In this document: positions 7,749-15,600 of the stretch, piece by piece
Layout of the letters: each line of letters starts with the position of its first letter
Numbering within the stretch: the stretch's first letter is position 1
Assembly: GCA_947482115.1 (NCBI GenBank)
Contig: CANKII010000005.1
Coordinates: forward strand, 62,001-126,000
Length of the DNA: 64,000 bases
Direction of reading: 5' to 3'
Origin: Fibrobacterota bacterium
GTDB lineage: Bacteria > Fibrobacterota > Fibrobacteria > UBA11236
Translations under genes and position numbers: made by a program
Notes under the pieces: model-generated
Told to the model about the DNA's origin: nothing
The model's input: only the letters and a program-made list of their open reading frames with translations
Database searches by the model: none

Positions 7749-8717
7749 TCAGGGTGACGTCAGAATTGTTCCGCTATCTCCCACGGCCACAAGTTGTTTG
7801 CCGGTTGAAGTCACGGAGCGGAGATCCTGCATTGTTCCAGAGGTTTGCTTTGTCCAATTTTCCCCGTCCGTTGAAGTCAGGATGATGCCGTGTTGCCCCG
7901 TGGAGATGAATTGAGTCTCCGCTTGCGGTGAGCCTGTCGAACCCGTCCAGAATACTGAAGTCAATCTTTCGGTCGTTCCTGAATTCCTTGCCGTCCAGAT
8001 CACTCCATCCATCGAAGTCAGAATAGTGCCGGATTCGCCCACGGCGATAAACCCCGTTTTTGCTGACACGATGGAGAATAAGGCGTTTTCGGTTCCCGAA
8101 GTTTGGTTTGTCCACGTAATTCCGTCGGGCGAGGTCAGGACGGTGCCATGATAACCCACGGCGATCAACTGGGTGCCTGTCCATATCACCGAATAGAGTG
8201 AATAGTCCGATTCCGCACTGCGCGCGGTCCAGTTCACACCGTCGGATGAAATCACCTTGGTTCCGTAATAACCTCCGACGGCTACAAACAGTCCGGTCCC
8301 TGAGCCTGTCGAAGAGCCCGTCCATGTCGCGGAATACAGGGAGTTCTGTGTGACCGGATTTCGTACTGTCCAATTTTTACCGTCTGGAGAGGTGAGTAGG
8401 GTGCCGTAATAACCCAATGCAATCCATTGCGTTCCCGCATATGTCACGGAGTACAGTGCATAGGCTGTTCCTGAAATCCTTGTGGTCCATGTGATGCCAT
8501 CGAGAGACGTCAGGATGATACCACTATCCCCCACGGCTATAAGTTGTAGTGAATCCGCCGAACCCATCTTGGCTACTGAATAGAGAGTGTTATGAACTCC
8601 CGATGCCCTTACAGTCCATGTCTCGCCCTGAATCGTGGTGTTTGGAGCGGTGGAATGATTGCACGCGAAAAGGAATGCAAACGAGAGTAGGAGGATTAAT
8701 TTTTTCGGATGCAGCAT
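7749..8717 (-). CDS. Seven-repeat beta-propeller lipoprotein
   Basis: A 322-residue exported lipoprotein: MLHPKKLILLLSFAFLFAC gives a signal peptide with lipobox LFAC. The rest is seven repeats of about 42 residues of the type LIAVGxxGTxLTSxDGxxWTxxxSGTxxxLxSVxWTG. The last repeat is cut at LTSP and the first begins at GETWTVRASG, as in a ring-closed seven-bladed propeller. The repeats recall Ycf48/Asp-box propellers. Its function is unknown; surface binding or scaffolding is a guess. It is the only gene in the segment between tRNA-Val and the copied tRNA end. A homologous propeller forms the N-terminal part of the protein at 48920-50704. Confidence 0.85.
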   Translation of the reverse strand: MLHPKKLILLLSFAFLFACNHSTAPNTTIQGETWTVRASGVHNTLYSVAKMGSADSLQLIAVGDSGIILTSLDGITWTTRISGTAYALYSVTYAGTQWIALGYYGTLLTSPDGKNWTVRNPVTQNSLYSATWTGSSTGSGTGLFVAVGGYYGTKVISSDGVNWTARSAESDYSLYSVIWTGTQLIAVGYHGTVLTSPDGITWTNQTSGTENALFSIVSAKTGFIAVGESGTILTSMDGVIWTARNSGTTERLTSVFWTGSTGSPQAETQFISTGQHGIILTSTDGENWTKQTSGTMQDLRSVTSTGKQLVAVGDSGTILTSP

Positions 8718-8777
8718 GTTTTTGGGCTTGGGAAATTACAATCTAGTTTGGTTTAATGAATTCAATCAATAAGCTTT

Positions 8778-8811
8778 GGGTCACCGACTCGAGTCCAGTA
8801 TCGTCCATTTC
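8778..8811 (+). repeat. Copy of the tRNA-Val 3' end (att-like)
   Basis: Bases 8778-8811 match 7671-7704 (the T arm, acceptor 3' strand and first bases after the tRNA) with three mismatches. The last 23 bases are identical. Two more degenerate copies of the adjoining sequence (CCATTTCYCACAYTTCC) follow at about 8805 and 8839. This is the typical footprint of integration into a tRNA 3' end. No integrase gene remains. Confidence 0.85.
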
Positions 8812-8994
8812 TCACATTTCCTATTACATCCTAAAGCGCCATGTCCCACACTTCTCATAACATCACAAGACGGGCACAAGCCAATGGTTCCTGACCTATA
8901 TCCTCATTTTTACGCCAATTTTTGGTTACCAAGATCAAGATTGAAAAGTCTAACAATGCCAGACGGATTGAAGCCTAAACAAAAATGTCAGACT

Positions 8995-9633
8995 ATGAAA
9001 ATTCTACCCATTATTCTTGGCTTATCCCTTACGGCCTCCACGATTTTTGCTGACGAACTTTTACCGCAAACATTTCGTTCTGATGCTAAACCTGGAAACT
9101 GGGGCATTCAAGTTAACAGCCCTTATGAAGTAGCGGGTCTGCTCTTCGGTGTAGCTACAAAGTATTCAGGTACTGTTTCAAATTTTTCACTTATTCGGGC
9201 GGTAGAAATTGCCATCCCATTTCAATACGAACATGTAGATAATGCCCCGGCTTTTGAAACAATCCCCTATGGATCTAAAAGTTCTGAGTATCATGTTGAC
9301 TGTCAACTCAGATATTTTTTCCTCCCCGAAGGATTCAGGGACCATCTTTATATCGGCAGTGTTGTTCGATACCAAAGGGCCAATTACCTTTCGAATAACC
9401 CTGAACCAAATAATACTGGCGGCGAATTCGAGTTAAAAAAATTAAACCGTCTGGGATTCGGATTAGTGTTAGGGATGAGGTTTTTTTCGCGCTCAGGTTT
9501 TTATTATGGATGCAATGTTTCTCTAGGCAATTTCCTTGGGGGTGATACGCATAGTGCTGGGTATATGCCTTCAGTCCGAAGTGGAAGCTCACTTACTGAC
9601 TATGAGTTATTAAATATCGGTTACTCTTTTTAA
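8995..9633 (+). CDS. Exported protein, likely outer-membrane beta-barrel
   Basis: The start at 8995 gives a clean signal peptide, MKILPIILGLSLTASTIFA-DE. An upstream in-frame start at 8776 would put 73 non-secretory residues, part of them from the tRNA remnant, in front of it. The mature 190-odd residues alternate in a strand-like way, with runs such as YHVDCQLRYFFL, GFGLVLGMRFF and FYYGCNVSLG. They end in NIGYSF, an aromatic C-terminus typical of barrels recognised by the Bam machinery. The region is more AT-rich than its neighbours. The family is not recognised. Confidence 0.65.
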   Translation: MKILPIILGLSLTASTIFADELLPQTFRSDAKPGNWGIQVNSPYEVAGLLFGVATKYSGTVSNFSLIRAVEIAIPFQYEHVDNAPAFETIPYGSKSSEYHVDCQLRYFFLPEGFRDHLYIGSVVRYQRANYLSNNPEPNNTGGEFELKKLNRLGFGLVLGMRFFSRSGFYYGCNVSLGNFLGGDTHSAGYMPSVRSGSSLTDYELLNIGYSF

Positions 9634-9938
9634 AACTGGTTTTTCAGATTACAGTATCCACTAAACTTTGATACACCCTCATCTTATCAATCCCAGAATC
9701 AAAGCCCTATAGAAACACAAACTGTATAAGATTAGTGCCCAGAGCGTGAGGCCATGTATCAATAATGACGGGCGGGATAGCAGATCCGCCCAAGATTATA
9801 CTTGATGCCTCAGCCTGGGCAATCCTGAATATATCGCCAATTCCAAAAAGCAACCGATAATTTCCCCGGATTTATGGTTTTTATTCCCGGCCCAAAAAAA
9901 CCGCTATCACTTTCAATCCGGAAGTTGTACCCTATAGT

Positions 9939-9958
9939 TGAGGGTGACGTCACCCTCA
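9939..9958. repeat. Perfect 20-bp palindrome TGAGGGTGAC/GTCACCCTCA
   Basis: Twenty bases with no mismatch and no loop, centred on TGACGTCA. The half site AGGGTGACGTCA also occurs near 7751 beside the propeller lipoprotein. It could be an operator or a small repeat; nothing here decides. Confidence 0.5.
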
Positions 9959-10221
9959 CTCCCCCGACTTTCCGGCCCGAAACCGCCGTGAAGAAAGGGA
10001 AACTTGATTTTGCCCATTGCGACTACAGATTTACGCTAAGGAGGCCAAAGACAAGATGATAAATCACCCCCCACTGAACAACAGCAAGCACCTGTTCGAT
10101 TCAAGTTTGTGTTCTCAAGTCCCCCTGAATTTGAACGGATGAAGATGGGCTGACTCTCCCTTAAAAAGAAGAGAAGATTGCTGATTGCAACTCCCATGAG
10201 TTGTTGTTCAGTTTAATTCCG

Positions 10222-10250
10222 GCCGGTTCCCTTGGGGACCGGCTTTTTTA
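10222..10250 (+). terminator. Rho-independent terminator-like hairpin
   Basis: GCCGGTTCCC pairs with GGGACCGGC with a one-base bulge and a short TTG loop, followed directly by TTTTTTA on the plus strand. The polarity fits a plus-strand transcript, not pbpC, which arrives from the other side. The nearest plus-strand gene ends 590 bases upstream. Confidence 0.7.
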
Positions 10251-10254
10251 TTTA

Positions 10255-12669
10255 TCAGATTCCCTTCCCCACCGTAAACTCCACACCCGCCGTCCGGCCC
10301 TCCTCATCACTCACCACCAGCGCATGCGATCCCGTTTCCACTTCTGCGGATTGCGTGTGAAAGCGCGTCGTTTCGCCGAGATAAATTCCGTCCAGAAACC
10401 AGTGCAACACAGCCTTGGGATCGCGATGCCCGGCTTCAAAAACCACATGCTGTCGCTTCCCGTTAAACCCGCGGCCAGTGTGCAGGATCGCCCCCGGATC
10501 CGGATACAGAATTTCCAGCGCCTCGCGTTCCTCGCCCGCGTCACATCCATGGGCCCAGGGCGGAGAGAGGGCCACATCCCCTCTGCGCTGGCGCAAATAA
10601 GCAGCGATGGAACCGGGAAGATTGAGAACCACCGTATCATGTGATATTTCCGTACCCGCACAATTTGGTCGCACGCGATAGTGGCCGTCGCGCGTCACCT
10701 GGATGCGCCGGTGCCACGGGCAAACGGGAGCAGTGGCCCCAGCGGAAGGAGCCAGAACTTTCTCGCGTTTGGGACAATTCGGACCCGCCCGAAATCCGGT
10801 CAACGCGCAAATCTCCACCCGCGCCCCGGTGTCCGGAGATTGAAAGGATGTCGGTCCAGGGCTCCGATCCACCGCTTCCATCAGATTCAGGATGCGGAAC
10901 AACAACGGCGCTGCAGAACGCGCGCCCCACAATCCCGCGCGGCCCTCGCCGCTGGGATTTCCCGCCCAGACACCCGCGCAAAACCGCGGAGTCAAACCGA
11001 TGGCCCAAGCGTCACGCTGGCCAAAACTCGTTCCTGTCTTCCATGCCAGTGGACGATCCGGTGCCAGAGCGGTGCGCCATGCTTCCTCCTCGGTGCGAAG
11101 CGGAAGTGACAGGGCATTCAAAATCGCGCGGCGCGCAGCTGTGGAAACGGGAAACGCCGTCGCGCCACCCGGAAGAAAATTTTCGTCCGACGCGCCAAAA
11201 CCGATCCGCGTTCCGGAGGCAACGCCATAACTTACACGAGTGGGACCGGGCGACACCTGCGGTAACAGCGAGGCGTACGCCGACGTCAACTCATCCAGCG
11301 TCACCTCTCCGCCACCCAGAATCAGACTGAGTCCGTAATGATCCGCGGAATAATTGAGATGATGAAAGCCCATGCGATGCAACTGATCGAGAAAGGGGGA
11401 AACCCCGACGGTGCGCAACAGTCTCACGAAGGGCACGTTCAGGGATCTGCACAACGCCTCGTCGGCCGCAACCGCCCCTTCATAGGAGGACGTTGCGTTT
11501 TCCGGGGAGAAGTCTCCGAAGCGTGTGGGAATATCTTCCAGCCATTGCTTCGGAAGCAGTTCTCCCTGATCTATCGCGAAGCCATAAAGAAAAGGTTTCA
11601 ACGCCGATCCGGGTGAGCGCGCCGCCAGCACGGCATCGACCTGACCACCTATCGGATCGGAACCCTCGGTGTTCCCGATATAAATTCGCGCCTCGGGGCG
11701 TCCATCGGAACCCGGCGCAAGCCCCACTATCGCCAGTCCCCTCACATCGAGTTGCGCCAGAACCTGACGATGCGCCCGTGCCAGATCCATGGCTTGACGT
11801 TGCAATGCAGCGTCCAGCGTGAGATTCACATTCCCACCACGGGGATAGCGTTGCGCCAATCCGTTCAACAAATGCGGCGCCAGATCCGGAAGAGGCAACG
11901 GCGCAGGCGGCAGGGGCTCCGCAAGGGCGAGCGCAAGGCTTTCATCATCCATCAACCCGTGCGCCCTCAGATGCCGCAGCAGCCTGTTGCGCTGGCGGCG
12001 CAATCCTTCGCGGTCACCCGCGGGATGCAATCGCGCAGGACGATTGGGCAGGCAGGCAAGCAAAGCCGCCTGTGCCCAGGAAAGACGCGAGGCGTCCTTG
12101 CCGAACCAACGCCATGACGCTGCCTCGACACCGACCACATTGGCACCGAAAGGAGCCTGTGATGCATACATGCCCAGAAGCGTACGCTTGGACCACCGTA
12201 TTTCATAACCCAGTGCGTCCAGCACTTCCATGATTTTTTCCTGGAAAGAACGCGGACGCGGCCCCAGACGAATACGGCGCGACAGGCGGGCAAGTTGCTG
12301 CGTAATCGTGCTACCACCTTCCACCCACGCGTGTGCTTTGATGTCATGGCGCAGCGCGCGCACCACGGCGATCGGATCCACGCCGGGATGAAAACGAAAA
12401 CGGCGATCCTCCGCTTCGAGCAGGCATTGTGCGAAGCGAACGGGAACACTGTCGGAAGGAGGAAAGCGCCATTGCCCGTCGGCGGCCACGCGTGCACCGA
12501 TGAACTCGCCATGGCGATCTCGCGCCATCAGCGAATACCCCTCGGGAAAAGGATCACGCCATAATGCCGGCGCGAGAAGCAAAAAAACAAGCACCCCTAA
12601 TAACACCGCCAGCGTCCAAATCCACCGGCGGCGCGACATGCGCAGCAAAGAGGGAAAGCGGGTGATCAC
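10255..12669 (-). CDS. pbpC: Penicillin-binding protein 1C
   Basis: A bifunctional peptidoglycan synthase of 804 residues. It has an N-terminal membrane anchor (WIWTLAVLLGVLVFLLLAPA). The glycosyltransferase domain carries EAEDRRFRFHPGVDP and EGGSTITQQLARL. The transpeptidase domain has SALK (S-x-x-K), SLN and WKTGTS. The C-terminal domain is of the PBP1C type (VNLPGSIAAYL...GLRGFNGKRQHVVF-like region). It starts at GTG overlapping the stop of the alpha-2-macroglobulin gene (GTGA). The pbpC/alpha-2-macroglobulin pair is a known conserved pairing thought to guard and repair the envelope against proteases. Confidence 0.93.
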   Translation of the reverse strand: MITRFPSLLRMSRRRWIWTLAVLLGVLVFLLLAPALWRDPFPEGYSLMARDRHGEFIGARVAADGQWRFPPSDSVPVRFAQCLLEAEDRRFRFHPGVDPIAVVRALRHDIKAHAWVEGGSTITQQLARLSRRIRLGPRPRSFQEKIMEVLDALGYEIRWSKRTLLGMYASQAPFGANVVGVEAASWRWFGKDASRLSWAQAALLACLPNRPARLHPAGDREGLRRQRNRLLRHLRAHGLMDDESLALALAEPLPPAPLPLPDLAPHLLNGLAQRYPRGGNVNLTLDAALQRQAMDLARAHRQVLAQLDVRGLAIVGLAPGSDGRPEARIYIGNTEGSDPIGGQVDAVLAARSPGSALKPFLYGFAIDQGELLPKQWLEDIPTRFGDFSPENATSSYEGAVAADEALCRSLNVPFVRLLRTVGVSPFLDQLHRMGFHHLNYSADHYGLSLILGGGEVTLDELTSAYASLLPQVSPGPTRVSYGVASGTRIGFGASDENFLPGGATAFPVSTAARRAILNALSLPLRTEEEAWRTALAPDRPLAWKTGTSFGQRDAWAIGLTPRFCAGVWAGNPSGEGRAGLWGARSAAPLLFRILNLMEAVDRSPGPTSFQSPDTGARVEICALTGFRAGPNCPKREKVLAPSAGATAPVCPWHRRIQVTRDGHYRVRPNCAGTEISHDTVVLNLPGSIAAYLRQRRGDVALSPPWAHGCDAGEEREALEILYPDPGAILHTGRGFNGKRQHVVFEAGHRDPKAVLHWFLDGIYLGETTRFHTQSAEVETGSHALVVSDEEGRTAGVEFTVGKGI

Positions 12670-15600
12670 TCCCCGGAAACCTGCGCCCTTCCGCCGGGAA
12701 CGTATGCGGAAAAAGAGGCGTCATACATGGCGGTGACGAAAGCACCCGGCCGGTAATATTCCCCCTTGTATGCCGCAGTGAGACCCACTGCAAAGCGCGC
12801 TTCCTTACCCCGTTCAAGCCGGAAATGAAAATGAACACGATCGTCGCGCACATCGAGATGCTCCGGCGTCGTGAGATTATCCACTCCCGGTGCGCCCTGC
12901 AAGCGGGGGTTCCGAATTTCCCATCCGCCCGGAAAAGCCAGAGTGAGCGCCAGATTATCCAGCGGAAAACTGTTGCTGTTTTTCACCGTGGCCACGGCCA
13001 CGAATTCACCACCCTGCGGCAGTTTGTCCGGATTAATCAAGCGGCCCGAAGCATCCTGCCATTGCACATCCAAAGCGAGACCTCCGCTGCTTTTGGCGGC
13101 CTTTTCGGGTTGCACGCCCGTGCTCACGATTTGCAGATCCACGGTGCCGCCTCCCACACGCTCCACTTCCAACGTTCCGGCATCATTCGCCGGCAACGCG
13201 GTCCGCACAGTTTCACCCTGTGAAGAGAGCTGTTTCCAAGCACCGCCGTTCATGCGCCATCGCAAATCAAACGGTTTGTTTTCTCCTCCATTGGAGCCGA
13301 GAAAATCCGAGAACGCCACCAAAGTTGCGGCAGCTTCCTGCGTGGAGTACCACCATTCCGATGCGGCAAAATCTTTCTTCAGCGCACTGAAAAGATGTTG
13401 CGCATCCTCCCTGAAACCCAGTTCCGATTTGGCGGAAAGAATGAAGGCCTGATCCCGGTGCGGGGATCCGAATTCATAATACATGTCGCGATCCTTGCGA
13501 ACTTGATCCGAACATCTCCCCGCCAGCGTGCGCGCAGCACCCTCCTGACCCGCCGCGCGGTAAGCCCGCGCCAATGTCCAGCAGGAAACACCCGGCAACC
13601 GGGATTCGCGCAGCAGATTCATGGCACCCCAATCCGGCTTTCCCTCTCCGGCCAGCCAGAAAAGGCGCATGGATTGCATCAACGTATCCGATGAACGGGC
13701 GTAGACTCCAGGACGGAACTCGCGCGCCGCGGTGGAAAGATGCTGCAAGAGCGGCAACGTCAACGCGTCGGGAACCAGATAACCGGCACGCTTCGCCTCC
13801 TGAAGAAAACGTGCGGCCCAAAGGGTGCCCCACTCATGAGGCACGCCTTCACCCGCCCATAGCGAAAAGGCGCCTCCGGCCGTTTGAAAACGGCGCAGGC
13901 TTTCAATCGCGGATTGAACATGGGAATGTGCCTGCTCTTTTCTTTCATTCGAAAGCCCCGGAAAGAGTTTGGCCAGAACCAGTTGTGGAAAAGCCGTCGA
14001 CACGGTTTGCTCCACGCAACCATAGGGATATTGCAATAAATCATCGATGCGCCGATCGAGCCCGAGCGAAACCGTTCCGGCTTCCAGTCGCGCCTGGCGC
14101 GTGCCGGGCAAACCAAAGGGAGTGAATGCGATTTTAAGCGGCTCCGAACCCAGCATATAGGTCTCGGCCTTGGGACGGGGCGGCTCCGGCCAATGCACTT
14201 CAAACGGCAGGGACTGCCGGGCATTGCCCATGGATCCTGAAGCGGTAAAATCAGCACGGGCGACGCCCGGCATGTTGCCGGCGATCACGGAAAAGGCCGC
14301 CAGAAAATCACCGCCCTTGTCGGAGAAATGCGTTGTCATCGACGTCGCACCCTGCGATTGCACCGGACCCTGTACATGAAGGGAAATATTGGCATCACCG
14401 GAACGGAATGCAAAAACAGTTGCGGGTAAATCACAGCGATCTCCCGGACTCAGCGCGCGGGGAACCGTGCCGTAAATCATCAGGGGTGCGCGCACCGGCA
14501 CAGTTTTTTCGGCCGAGCCCACGGCGCTTCCGGAACTGGCCACGGCCATGAGCCGCACCGATCCCGCATAGGCCGGAATAGGAACCTGAACGTTGATGCT
14601 TTTCTTTCCGCCGAGGGAAATCGGCGGACTCACCCAAACCATGGGGGGAAATTCCATGCCCTTCTTTTTCCCCAGCTTGTCCAAATCCACCCTGTCGCCT
14701 CCCAAGGTGAGGATTTGATCGAAACGCCCGGCATAGGCTCCCAGCACGCGATCGAACACATCCCATGTGCGCACCGACAAACCTTCGCGGGCATACAAGG
14801 AGGCATGGGGATCGGGAGTCCGGAAATGCGTCAAATCCAGAAGCCCTTCATCCACGGCGGCCAGTACAACGGATCCCTTGCGACCGTCGGGATTGCGGAT
14901 GACAACATCCGCATTACTTTCGGGCTTCAATTCGGAGGAGGATTCCAGAGATATGCGCAAATGGGATTCCGGATCCATCACGATAATCGGAACCAGTCCG
15001 TACATGCGCACCGGCCGATCGTTTTCCCGGCTCCACGGCTGGAACAGATCGACTTCCACGAAAACATTCGGGGCAAAACCCGCTTCCACCCGCGTCTGCC
15101 ATTTTTGAGTGCCGCCATGAGTTTCCACCCACTCTTCACGAATTAAGCTGCGGCCATGCAGCAGGCGTATCAACGCCCGGCCCTTCTCCGGCGCGGGAAA
15201 ACGGATGGCAATCGTTCCACCCGGCTCCACCGTGTCTTTTTCGGAAGTCAGCCTTAGCAAACTAGGAGCGGGTCCCTCACTGCCACCACCGTCCCAGGAC
15301 CAGGCATCGGCAAAAAGACCCGCGGCATGTTTGGTTTCATCATCGCTGGCGAGGAAAAAATACCGCCCTGAAGCCTGCGGGGTAAAGGACAGTTTGTCCC
15401 CGGAAGCTCCCGTCAAAGTCGCGACCAATTTCGATTCGGAACGTTCCTGAAAACGTTCGGAACCAGCGCCTTCATACCACCACCAATTGGGATTATTCCA
15501 GATCTGTACGGTCATGGAGCGACGGCTCGCGGCATGACCCTGTTCGTCCAGCGACGCCAGTTCGACCTTCAAGGGCTTGTCGGTTTCCACCGAACCCCAT

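Larger units (their letters stand above)
9634..10254. other. 620-base stretch without a convincing gene
   Basis: No reading frame here has family signatures; the 61-residue frame at 9874 looks random. The stretch contains a hairpin GGCGG-GATAGCAGAT-CCGCC near 9770, a perfect palindrome at 9939-9958 and a terminator-like hairpin at 10222-10250. It could hold remnants of a degraded gene or an untranslated RNA ending at that hairpin. Confidence 0.5.

Noticed and set aside
8776-8994. Longer start for the outer-membrane-like protein
   Set aside because: It would begin inside the tRNA remnant and bury the signal peptide that starts at 8995.
10222-10250. Terminator of pbpC
   Set aside because: The T-run lies on the plus-strand side; on the minus strand the hairpin is not followed by T residues.
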